Shown piece after piece: positions 1 through 8,200 of a DNA stretch of 49,004 bases. Position numbers and translations under genes: made by a program. The stretch lies in the IMG/VR virus record IMGVR_UViG_3300013307_000009, positions 1-49,004 of that record; one strand, 5' to 3'. Below the pieces are notes generated by a model. The model was not told the origin of the DNA. It ran no database searches and was given only the letters and a program-made list of their open reading frames with translations. This stretch comes from a virus. Numbering within the stretch: position 1 is the stretch's first letter; every line of letters begins with the position of its first letter.

Positions 1-123
1 AGGAAGGGGGTAACGGTGCAAACCACCACCTTGAACCCGGCGCTCTTGTAAGCGTTGCAAAGGGTCTGCATGCGCGGTTCAATCACCGTCGCCACGTCCA
101 CCCCGGAGAGCAGGTCGTTTATG
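1..123. repeat. Terminal direct repeat, left copy
   Basis: Bases 1-123 are identical to bases 48882-49004. The repeat falls inside a single open reading frame that continues in phase across the junction, so it is best read as the overlap left when a circular or circularly permuted genome was assembled linearly. It is unlikely to be a biological terminal repeat. The unit genome is then 48,881 bp. Confidence 0.95.
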
Positions 124-989
124 CCCCCCTCGACCACTACGATATTTTTGGCAAAGTTCGTGTTATAGAGAGCGTTAACCGGCGTAACGAAGTTGGCGTA
201 CATATAGTCCATCCTCGCCCCGTCAGCACTATAGTTGTGATAGAAGTAGCCAGGGCCGAGGCTGTTCATGGTTTGCCAGGCAAAGCCGAAAACGTTTGAA
301 CCGTACTGCTGGCCGAGATTGAACCCGGAAGTCAAGCTGTCGCCCACAAAGAAAATCTGGTTGATAGAGCGCCCGTTATCCACCTGGAAGTTATCGAACT
401 TGCCGGTAGTGGTTTCGGCAAACGGCCCGGCCAGAGTGCCATTCGGGTAAGTGGTGTACATCGGGTTCGAGCCATCGGTTGCCATATCCTCGACAAAGAG
501 CAAGCGACTTGCGTTGTACCAGGTGTTGTAGTGCGCCCCGCAAAAGGTGGCGTGGAGCGTCATCGGAAGCGTGGCCGAAATCTCGTTGGCCTGCCGCTGA
601 AATTGGAACCCGATGCCGACCTGGTAAGCAACCCCAAGCTGGCCGTTATTGTTGTAGAAAATCCAGTAGTGGTCCTTGTCCTTCGCCCGGCAAAACAGCC
701 CGGTCGAACCGGCAACCGAGAGGTCAATCTGGGCGTGGTGTAAATTCGTCGAAAGGTCCGCGTCCACCCAGGCCCGGTCATCGCCTGCTTGCACCGTGTT
801 GCTGGCGAGGCCGCTGCCGTCCAGGGCGAAAGTGCTGCCGGGATTGACCTGCCAGACCTTAGCGCCGGACGTGGTGGTCTTACCCGCAAGGGACGTACCG
901 TTAGACCCCGTAAAGTTATCGGTAATAGATTGCCCTGCCGGTGGCGGGGCGGCGGCGGTGCTGTGCGGTTTTAGTAGCGACAGTAGCAT
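1..989 (-). CDS. SGNH/GDSL esterase with N-terminal beta-rich domain (N-terminal part)
   Basis: This is the first part of a 405-residue protein that starts at the ATG at 989 (TAATG overlap with the gene upstream) and runs off the left edge in frame. The rest lies at 48653-48881. Residues about 20-205 form a beta-rich, lectin-like region (my reading). After it comes the SGNH hydrolase: block I FVGDSLT with nucleophile Ser218, block III GGIND (Asn291), and block V DKTH (Asp381, His384) in the other part. SGNH hydrolases cleave esters, often removing acetyl groups from polysaccharides. Its place among virion genes suggests a tail or head-surface enzyme acting on host glycan. The substrate is unknown. 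Confidence 0.85.
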   Translation of the reverse strand, partial: MLLSLLKPHSTAAAPPPAGQSITDNFTGSNGTSLAGKTTTSGAKVWQVNPGSTFALDGSGLASNTVQAGDDRAWVDADLSTNLHHAQIDLSVAGSTGLFCRAKDKDHYWIFYNNNGQLGVAYQVGIGFQFQRQANEISATLPMTLHATFCGAHYNTWYNASRLLFVEDMATDGSNPMYTTYPNGTLAGPFAETTTGKFDNFQVDNGRSINQIFFVGDSLTSGFNLGQQYGSNVFGFAWQTMNSLGPGYFYHNYSADGARMDYMYANFVTPVNALYNTNFAKNIVVVEGGINDLLSGVDVATVIEPRMQTLCNAYKSAGFKVVVCTVTPF

Positions 990-1339
990 TACAAATCCCT
1001 TAAACCAACCCCGACAACCACGCCACCGACGTTGGTCTGAACCGCGCCCACCACCTTAATGGCGTTAAGCCCGGCGAAGACGGTGCCGTCCAGGGAGTAG
1101 ACCCGGCTCCCGGTGGCCGCCGAGGTAATGGTGTACTTGGCTTCGGTCCCAGCGTCGGCCTTGTACAAATCGTAGAAACTTAGCCCGTCCACGCTGCCCT
1201 GGAAAGTGATGTTCCCGGCCACCCAGTTGGCGGCAGGAAGCTGCAAGGCGTAAGGGACAGCCCCACCCAGGTAGATGGCGTTAGAAGTGGTTGCACCCTG
1301 CGCGATGGTGGCGGTGGCGGTGCCGTCCAGTCTTGACAT
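989..1339 (-). CDS. Small virion-associated protein, 116 aa
   Basis: The protein is beta-rich and Gly/Ala/Val-rich, with no signal peptide or membrane segment. The central stretch (NITFQGSVDGLSFYDLY) resembles a small structural protein type that I have seen repeatedly in phage head and tail operons, where an F-x-x-S-x-D-G strand pattern is typical. It starts 2 nt after the upstream stop and overlaps the esterase start as TAATG, so it is co-translated with head and tail genes. Role unknown; a decoration or tail-accessory protein is my guess. Confidence 0.75.
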   Translation of the reverse strand: MSRLDGTATATIAQGATTSNAIYLGGAVPYALQLPAANWVAGNITFQGSVDGLSFYDLYKADAGTEAKYTITSAATGSRVYSLDGTVFAGLNAIKVVGAVQTNVGGVVVGVGLRDL

Positions 1340-1340
1340 A

Positions 1341-1802
1341 TTAGCTCTCCTGCGCGGCCAGGGCCGCTCTTGCTTCCTCTATCTCTTGCAGGTACGAAGC
1401 CATCCCGGTCGGCTTGATTTCCGATACCTGCCACTCAGGGTACTCACGCTCGATGTACTCGGCCCACAGCTTGTTGGTGGTCACGCCCTCGCCCTCTAAG
1501 AGGATTATCTGGCCCATCTCCCGGATGATTTGTTTGCCATCGTCGTCCTTGTGGGCGGTCGGTCCACCGGGGATTTGGATTTCCAGCTTGACGGCAGCCG
1601 CCTTCTGGTCCTCAGTCGCGTCGGCCAGGGGCGTGTGGATATAGTAGCGGGTCACATCGGCGTTCTTAATTTCGTTTTGCATAGCGCGTTCCTGTTTAAT
1701 TTCTTGCTTGAAAGGGACAACGGCAGCCTGGGCCTCTTTCACCTTGCGGTTAAGGGCCGCCGTCTGGTTGGCCTTGAACGCGCTGTCTTTATCGAATGGC
1801 AT
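1341..1802 (-). CDS. Unknown late protein, 153 aa
   Basis: The protein is charged and mostly helical. A Lys/Gln/Ala-rich N-terminal half could form a coiled coil (residues about 10-50), and the end is Ala/Glu-rich and helical. I do not recognise a family. It lies between two beta-rich virion proteins, and a strong hairpin sits in the 56 nt just upstream (1819-1849), so its expression may be set apart from the capsid genes. AAGGAAG lies about 8 nt before the ATG. A role in head completion or tail assembly is only inferred from position. Confidence 0.75.
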   Translation of the reverse strand: MPFDKDSAFKANQTAALNRKVKEAQAAVVPFKQEIKQERAMQNEIKNADVTRYYIHTPLADATEDQKAAAVKLEIQIPGGPTAHKDDDGKQIIREMGQIILLEGEGVTTNKLWAEYIEREYPEWQVSEIKPTGMASYLQEIEEARAALAAQES

Positions 1803-1818
1803 AAAACTTCCTTTGAGA

Positions 1819-1849
1819 GAGAACCGTGTGCGTTATACACACGGTTCTC
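1819..1849 (-). terminator. Long perfect hairpin between late genes
   Basis: GAGAACCGTGTG and CACACGGTTCTC form a perfect 12-bp stem with a 7-nt loop (1831-1837). It occupies the gap between the 179-aa gene (stop at 1859) and the 153-aa gene (start at 1802). On the minus strand only a TCTC run follows, not a T-tract, so it may be an attenuator, RNA-processing or mRNA-protecting hairpin rather than a full terminator. Confidence 0.6.
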
Positions 1850-1858
1850 GGCTAGTGA

Positions 1859-2398
1859 TTAGCCCAGGTCAACGTAGTTGTTGGCCTCGGTATCAACATC
1901 GTCCTGGACCGCAACCCCGACATTACCGTAGTTGCAGGCCGTGATGGTGGTCAGGACCGTGTGCAGCACCACCCGGATATAAGGGTGGCGGATTTCCGGC
2001 AAGCGGAAATAGAACATCGTACCCAGCACCCCGGTCGCCACACCCTGCGCGTTGGTATTGGTGACAGTACCCACGCTGGCGGTGTAGGACACGTTGATGG
2101 TGGCGGCCACGTGCGACCCGCCTGCCGCCGCCACCCCGTCGTTAGACCCGGTGATGGTCGCGGTCATAGTGGACGACCCGGTGGCCCCGGTCGAACTGAT
2201 GGGTCCGGGCAAGTTGATTGCCAGGAGCGCCCCCATGTAGGGGATACGGCTGGTGTTCTTCAAGAGGACATAGCCGCTATCGTAGTCCGGGGTGTTGGTC
2301 AGGGCCGTTACTGTAGCCGGAACTAGGGTCGGTCCCGGCCAGACAATCGCGTTGTAGGGATAGCCCGCCCGTAAAATGGTTCCAACTTCTTGGGGCAT
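1859..2398 (-). CDS. Probable head decoration or head-accessory protein, 179 aa
   Basis: The gene lies directly downstream of the major capsid gene (11-nt gap), the usual place for decoration or head-completion genes. The protein is beta-rich, with many Thr, Ser, Val and Gly residues (about residues 70-120), and lacks signal or membrane segments. I see no motif that names a family. The assignment to the capsid surface rests on position and composition only. Confidence 0.7.
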   Translation of the reverse strand: MPQEVGTILRAGYPYNAIVWPGPTLVPATVTALTNTPDYDSGYVLLKNTSRIPYMGALLAINLPGPISSTGATGSSTMTATITGSNDGVAAAGGSHVAATINVSYTASVGTVTNTNAQGVATGVLGTMFYFRLPEIRHPYIRVVLHTVLTTITACNYGNVGVAVQDDVDTEANNYVDLG

Positions 2399-2409
2399 TG
2401 TTTTTCTCC

Positions 2410-3462
2410 TTATACAGCCTGAACGCCATCGAGCCGGGCGATAGCGGTTTCTTTGACACGGTAGAAGCCCGGATACCAGTCAGCCCGGAGCAGCATCTGT
2501 GGCCCCTGGGTGATTTCTTTGGCGACGGTACGCACGTTGAGGGGCGCGTATTCCAGCATTACCACACCGTCCTCTTTGCCTGTACGGATACAGTAAATGT
2601 AGGTGGTGAAGTTGTTGGTGCCAAAGGAGATGTTGTTCGGGATGATGGCGTTGGTGTCCTGGTAGGCATCAAAGAGGGTCACGACCGGGTTGCGGCTGCC
2701 GGGGATAACAATCTTCACACCCAGAAACTCGTCCCAGGTGCGGTTGTAGGCATCCTCGGTGGTCTTCAAGAGGCCGGGGGTGGCAATCATTACGTTCTGC
2801 AAAGCATCCTTGACGTTGTAGTTCATCAGGATGTAGCGGTTGCCGTTCCCACCAGGCACCGACTGTAACAGCCGGGACATCGCGGCCCTGAAGTCCAGCC
2901 CCTTCTGGGTGGTGAAACCAGTCCAGATGGAAAGACCGTTGGCGTAGGAAGCCGCGTTGGGGATAGAGGTGTCTACCCGGATGATTTGTTTGGAGTGGGT
3001 GTAGTAACGGATGCCGTTAAAGCCGTTGGGGTCCGAGGCTTTGTTGCCGTTCATCAAGCGGTCGTTGAGTAACCGATTAAGACGGGCCGCCAGATACCGG
3101 GTCTGGAACTCGCGGGGTTCGAGTCCCTGGAAATAGTTCGAGGTCTTCTGCAAGTAGGCCAGGTCAATCGGCACGTCCTGGCCGAAGATACCCGTTCCAA
3201 CCTGCTCACTTCCGAGGGTCACGACACCCGTGTTATAGGTGCCGCCGATGGGCCGGGAGGTCGGCATCGGGCCGCCTTCCGAAGAAATGCGGTTGACCAT
3301 CCCGGACATCGAGTCCACTGAAACGACGGGCAGAATACCCAGCAGGCCCATACCGCCGCCAGGGGTGTCGTCGTCCAGCATCGCATTGACTGTGCCTTGC
3401 AGGAGGAAGTTCTGCTTCTGAGTGGTGGCATAGTCCAGGAGCGTCATTTGCTCATTAGCCAT
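2410..3462 (-). CDS. Major capsid protein (HK97-type fold likely)
   Basis: This 350-residue protein fits the size and features of HK97-fold capsid proteins. It has an N-terminal helical segment, a Gly-rich loop (residues about 33-42), a long spine-helix region rich in Arg/Leu (about 115-140, with GLEPREFQTRYLAARLN) and a C-terminal region ending in a strand-rich domain. It follows the scaffold candidate and precedes the decoration candidate, the normal order portal, scaffold, capsid. It forms the icosahedral shell by self-assembly. No proteolytic delta domain is obvious. The 86-nt upstream gap is among the longest in the late arm and may carry its own promoter. Confidence 0.85.
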   Translation of the reverse strand: MANEQMTLLDYATTQKQNFLLQGTVNAMLDDDTPGGGMGLLGILPVVSVDSMSGMVNRISSEGGPMPTSRPIGGTYNTGVVTLGSEQVGTGIFGQDVPIDLAYLQKTSNYFQGLEPREFQTRYLAARLNRLLNDRLMNGNKASDPNGFNGIRYYTHSKQIIRVDTSIPNAASYANGLSIWTGFTTQKGLDFRAAMSRLLQSVPGGNGNRYILMNYNVKDALQNVMIATPGLLKTTEDAYNRTWDEFLGVKIVIPGSRNPVVTLFDAYQDTNAIIPNNISFGTNNFTTYIYCIRTGKEDGVVMLEYAPLNVRTVAKEITQGPQMLLRADWYPGFYRVKETAIARLDGVQAV

Positions 3463-3522
3463 AGTAAATACTGTCCTTTCGGCTACAAAGTTAAATAGTC
3501 ATTCAGGACAGCGTGAGCCAGG

Positions 3523-3528
3523 ATTATA
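3523..3528 (-). promoter_or_regulatory. Possible -10 box ahead of the capsid gene
   Basis: On the minus strand the gap between scaffold and capsid genes holds a perfect TATAAT about 60 nt before the capsid ATG. The hexamer 17 nt upstream (TAAACC) is a poor -35 box. An extra promoter for the most abundant virion protein would make sense, but the sequence support is thin. Confidence 0.3.
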
Positions 3529-3548
3529 GTCCGTCTACGAACGCTGGT

Positions 3549-4568
3549 TTATTTTATTCCCCAGGCTTTCCTAAGAAGTTCCCTGGAATTACCCACCCGG
3601 ATGCCGCCAGTATTGCCGCTAGAGGTATTGCTGCTGCCGTTGGGGTGCGGTTGCGCCCCGGCAGAGTTATCAAACTGGTCCCGGTACTCGGAACGTAGCT
3701 TGCCTTCCTGCTCTTTGAGAGCCTGGTCCTTGCCCTTAACCTCTTTACTCAGCTTGGTGTGCAACGCTTTTGTAACCACGTCCAGCACCTCGAAAGGTTT
3801 GGTCACATCCAGGTCGGCCTTGACCGCCTTGATGTCGTCGGGGGTTAGCCCGTACTGTGAGGCAATCCGGCCAATCTGGTTGGCCTGCTCACGGACAAGT
3901 TGCTGGTGGTACTGGTTGGCGTTGTAGGTCTTGAATTGCTCCCTCTGCCTTTCCAGACGCTGGGCGTTGCGGGCCGAAACGTTAGCCTGGTACTGGGCCA
4001 TCTGGTAAGCCTGGCCCAGGCTCTCGGCGGTTTCGTAATCCCGTTCGGCTACGGCGGTCTGGTACTCGGCGGTGAGTTGTTCCAGTTGCTGCTGGTTGTA
4101 GGCGGCCAATTGTTTGGCCGCTTCTACATCGGTTTCCAGTTCCTGGAACTCCTGTTGCTGCTGCTGGTTAAGGTACTGCAAGTTAGCGGCCCGCTCGGTT
4201 TCCTGCCGCTCCTGGTCGCGTTTGCGATATTCCGCAAGCTCTTGTTCCAGTTTGGTCAGGCGGTCGTCGGCGGGTGGGGTTGCGGCTGGTTGTCCCACAG
4301 CCTGTGGGTTAGCGTCGCCTGCCCCCTGGTCGTTGTCGTCGGCGGCTTCCGGCGCGTTCTCGGAAGGCGACTGGGCCTGGGTAGGTTCGGCTAATTGACG
4401 CTCCATTTCCGCGTAGGAGCGTTTGATAAGCTCACTGGAACCGCCTCTGCGGATAGCAGGCGGTTCGCTGGCAGGAGCTTGGGGGGCAGGGGCAGGTGCG
4501 GCGGGCGGTGGTGTTTCAACCGGGGCCGGGGCTGCGCCAGTGCCTAAGTTATCGGTTTCTACAGACAT
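3549..4568 (-). CDS. Probable scaffolding protein, 339 aa
   Basis: The N-terminal 110 residues are Pro/Ala-rich and disordered. Residues about 105-215 are a Gln/Glu/Ala-rich coiled coil (runs such as LEQELAEYRKRDQERQ), and the C-terminal end is charged and short. Position immediately upstream of the capsid gene, high helix content and disordered ends are typical of capsid scaffold proteins, which guide procapsid assembly and then leave. The Ser/Gly/Asn-rich linker near 300-325 followed by a conserved-looking basic tail (RELLRKAWGIK) could bind the capsid. Sequence alone does not prove the role. Confidence 0.7.
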   Translation of the reverse strand: MSVETDNLGTGAAPAPVETPPPAAPAPAPQAPASEPPAIRRGGSSELIKRSYAEMERQLAEPTQAQSPSENAPEAADDNDQGAGDANPQAVGQPAATPPADDRLTKLEQELAEYRKRDQERQETERAANLQYLNQQQQQEFQELETDVEAAKQLAAYNQQQLEQLTAEYQTAVAERDYETAESLGQAYQMAQYQANVSARNAQRLERQREQFKTYNANQYHQQLVREQANQIGRIASQYGLTPDDIKAVKADLDVTKPFEVLDVVTKALHTKLSKEVKGKDQALKEQEGKLRSEYRDQFDNSAGAQPHPNGSSNTSSGNTGGIRVGNSRELLRKAWGIK

Positions 4569-4571
4569 ATT

Positions 4572-5096
4572 CTACAGTTTTCTCAGGGCTTCCAGCCTGT
4601 CAATAGCGGCCTCAATGAGTTGCCGGGTAGTATCGGTCAGGCGGTTCGGCCCGTGTGCGGTGTTGAAGGGTGCGTCGGTAATTACGTCGGTGCCAAAGTT
4701 CGGGTCACTCTTACGCACCAGGCGGAAGAAGCCGCCTACCTGCTCGGAGTGAGCCTGGTTGTAAGGCCCGGTCAGGTCCAGCACGTCGTAGCCCTTGATG
4801 GGGTCGGGGTGTTCGTAGACCGGGTATTGCACCGGGATGTCGGTGCGCGGGGCTTCGTTCGCCAGGGCCGCCTGGACCGCTACCGCTTCCTGGGGGTCGG
4901 GTGGTTCGTCGGCATCTTCCAACGCCACGTCCAACGCCTCGGACTGGGACTGGGCCGATACATCGGCCTGCTTCTCGGCCAGTTTCTGGTGGGTCTTCTG
5001 GGCCTCGGCCTGGGTCTTGGCGGCCCGGTCTGCCTTCGCAGCGTCAGCTTTCTCGACCTCGGTCAGGTTCTTGTCCTTGTCTTTATCAGCCGCCAT
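4572..5096 (-). CDS. Unknown virion-locus protein, 174 aa
   Basis: Residues 1-60 are extremely charged (Lys/Asp/Glu/Ala/Gln) and probably a helix or disordered. Residues about 85-174 form a compact domain (YPVYEHPDPIKGYDVLDL, then GGFFRLVRK) of unknown family. It starts in a TAATG overlap with the 52-aa gene and ends 3 nt before the scaffold start. It could be a head-assembly or minor capsid protein, but I cannot name it. Confidence 0.7.
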   Translation of the reverse strand: MAADKDKDKNLTEVEKADAAKADRAAKTQAEAQKTHQKLAEKQADVSAQSQSEALDVALEDADEPPDPQEAVAVQAALANEAPRTDIPVQYPVYEHPDPIKGYDVLDLTGPYNQAHSEQVGGFFRLVRKSDPNFGTDVITDAPFNTAHGPNRLTDTTRQLIEAAIDRLEALRKL

Positions 5097-5254
5097 TACT
5101 TACCGCCTTTCTTCTTTTTGAAAGCCATAAACTGTTTGGTGTCCAGGGCTTCCTCTTTTTTGCTGCCCTCTTTCATACCCTTGTCGTCGTCGGCATCCGA
5201 CTTCTCGAAGGCTTCCCGTAGGGTAGCTAACTTGTTCGGTTTCTTGGGTGCCAT
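5096..5254 (-). CDS. Small Lys-rich protein, 52 aa
   Basis: This short gene sits between the giant protein and the 174-aa protein, joined to both by TAATG overlaps (start at 5254, stop at 5096). The product is very basic at both ends (MAPKKPNKL at the start, KKKKGGK at the end) with an acidic Asp run in the middle. It is too small and polar to assign. Translational coupling on both sides strongly suggests that it is expressed. Confidence 0.7.
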   Translation of the reverse strand: MAPKKPNKLATLREAFEKSDADDDKGMKEGSKKEEALDTKQFMAFKKKKGGK

Positions 5255-8200
5255 TAGAATTTCCTTCCTTTGTTAAGGCGGTTGAGGCCGCCGCTATAAG
5301 GGCTGGGTAGGCGGTAAGGGGCAACAGGTGGGTGGATGTAGCCGCTCCCGCCGCTACTGCCGCGAGAACGACCGCCGCCGCCACCTCTACTGCTACTATA
5401 CCCCGAAGTCGAGGACTTTGCAATAGTTTCACTCCTTACCAATTGGCTATCGAGTGCGCTCAACTTTAAGAAGCCTTTCTCCCAGACCGCGTAAGAACCT
5501 TTATCGGGGTCAAATACCACCACCCGGATGTACGAAGGGTCGTGGGCGATGGCACTTTCCGCCGCTTTACGGGCCGAGGCGTAGCTGGTGTAGCCAGCCG
5601 CCCCGCTCGTCCAACCGTTGTCCTGCATATCCTGGGCCGAAGCCTGGTTATCTCCATTGGCGTTCCTCTCCCAGAACGGCACCAGGCCGGACGAGGCGGC
5701 AGAATTGGCCCCTGTTTGCCCGGCAGGGTTCTGCTGGGTGGATAAAGAGGTAGCGGGCGTTGTAGGGCTTCCTACGCCGCCTGTGGGCCGGGGGTTCGTG
5801 GCGGAGTACCCGGCGAACTGCCCGGTGGTAGTGGACTTGTAGCCGCTAGACTGGCCGCTACCGATGCGATTGGCGACCGCCGCCGCGTAAGCCGCCGTGT
5901 GACCATCGGCCAGGGCCAATGCGTAGGCGTGACGCTGCACGCTGTCCCACTGGTTGGTGCTGGTGCTGGTGCCGGACGGGGCCGTTACTCCTGTTGGGGC
6001 TGGCGGCCTGGCGGTTGTGGCCGTGCTGCTCGGCTTTGGGTTTGTACTGCCGGGTCGGTTGACCACCGAAGCCGCCGCCGCCGCGCTGTAACCCTGGCCG
6101 CGAAGCCTGCCATAAAGGTTCTTCTGGGCTGTCGTCCAGTCGCTGTTGCTGCTGTTTTTGCTGCCGGACGACGAGTAGCTGGTGGTCTTTTTGGTGGTGT
6201 AGTAGGTTGAACCAGACGAAGATTTTGTAGAGCCACCAGAAGAACCAGAACTGCTGCTAGAGCTAGAAGTAGTTCCATACTTGGCATCGTTTTCGGCCTT
6301 GTAACGGGCCGCGAATTTAGGGTTGGCGTTCTCGACCGCAGTACGGGCCGCTTTAAGCTGCTTGTACTCGGCACTATCGAGGATGGGGTAAGCCCCTTTC
6401 TTGTTTCCGGCATCGTAGAATTTGCTTATCTGGTCCGAGAGTATCTGGTAACGGCCACTACCCCCGGCATCGAATAGCTGGTCCTTCCACTCCTCATAGG
6501 CCCGGTCTTCCGCGTTTTTAGGCTTGGTGCCGTAGGTCTTGGCATCTTCCTGCTCACGCCTGTCGGCAAAAGGAACGTTGGCATCTATGATTTTATTACG
6601 GGCATCGCGGAGTTGTTTGTACTCGGCACTACCCTCAATCTTGTAGGCGGTTTCTTTGTCGCCCTTGTCAAAAGCGGCACTTATCTGGTCGTTGAGGGTC
6701 TGCCAACGGTCGCCGCCCCCGGCCCGGTAGAGGTCGTCTTTCCACTCGGCGTACTGCCGCTCGCCCGGTATCTCCTGCTTGGCATACTTGGTGTCCACCT
6801 GGGCGACGGTCGAGTGGGTTTCTCCCGGCAGGTAGGGTAGTTCGCCCTTAGCCTGCTGGTAGTCCTTGTCCTTCGCCACCTTGAAGTAGGTCGGGTTGCC
6901 CTTTTTCAAGTCGTCCAGTCCCTTGTTGTAGTCGCGCAGGCTCATGGTTTTGTCGTCGTAGTAAGCCTTGTTCAGGTCGGCCAACGCCTTGACGGTGCGG
7001 TCGTTGCCAATGCCTTCCACAATCTGGTCCGAGGTTTTATTTCGGGCGAAGCTAACTGTTGCTCCTGGGTTCTCGTCAAAGAAAGTCTGGCTCTGGCCTG
7101 GCACGAACTTCTTGGTCTGGTAGCCTGTCTTGGGGTCGGTGGCCGTTACCTCATAGTGACCCTTGTCGTTGGCTACGCTGCCGTAGATATTGGAAAGCTG
7201 GTTGGAAAGCTGCTGCCGGGGCGTGTTATTGATAACGCCCACGAACCCGGCCAGCGAAGCCGCTCTCTGCCAGGCGGTCTGGGACTCCACCACGTCCAGG
7301 GCTTTGAGAGCTTCGGGGGTCCAGTTGCCCACCTTTAGTTTTGCCAGGGCAAAGAGGTACTGCTCCTGGTTCTTGGGGTCGCCCTGAGCCATCTCGGTTA
7401 GCTCCTGCTCGACCGCCGTGAGGGGCTTGCCTGAGTTGACCCCAAAGACAAGCTCGTTGAGCGGGGCTTCCAGGTCCAGGTCGGTGAACTTGATACCCAG
7501 TTTGCTCGCCTGCTCCCGGATGAAGTCGGTCAGCCCGGTCCTGGCCGCCACGTCCCGGATAATGGTGCGCCCGGCCACCAGCCCGGTAGTCTGGTTAAGC
7601 CCGCGTTTATCCGAGGGGTCAGGTGAGAGAAAGCCGTCCGTTACGATGCCCAGTTTCTTGGCGAACTCGTTGACCTGGCCCGTCTTTAGTAAAATGTCAA
7701 TGACCGGGTTGGGCGACAGGAAGGTGGGGATAATCCCCTTCTGGCGGCCTGTCACCTTGCCTTTGTAGGTGGTGTCGTAGCCGAACAGCATCGCCAGGGG
7801 CGTGTTGTTGGCCGGGTTGTCGTCCTGCTGGGCATCGTCGGCATCAATGACCTGCATCAAAGCCTGGGAGTTACCGAGCGGGTTGAGGGGCAGCATACTC
7901 GACATATTCCACTGGACTTTAGAGCCGTCCGGGTTGGTCCACAGCAACAGGTTGCCCATATTGTAGGGCGCGATGCCCCCGGCTTCCTTGTTCTGCTGTT
8001 CCATATTTTTGTAGAACTGCAAGACCGCCGCGAACTGGACCGGGTTGTTGGCAAAGTAGCGGGCGACGTAGGCGAAGTTACGACGCGCCCAGTAGTTGAA
8101 GGGCAGGAGCGTCCCGACCATCTGGTCAATGACGTTCTTGTTCTGGTAGTCGAAGTAGACCCCCTCGACCCGGTTATAGGCCGCCCGGTCTATGTCCGTC

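Noticed and set aside
1-123. True terminal redundancy of the virion DNA
   Set aside because: The repeat is inside one gene and has a length typical of assembly overlap. A circularly permuted genome explains it fully.
3111-3130. tRNA T-arm-like GGGTTCGAGTCCC on the plus strand
   Set aside because: It lies inside the capsid gene on the other strand, and no acceptor, anticodon or D arm can be built around it.
3900-4394. 164-codon plus-strand frame opposite the scaffold gene
   Set aside because: It is the antisense shadow of the Gln/Glu-rich coiled coil and gives Leu/Val/Gly runs without a start site.
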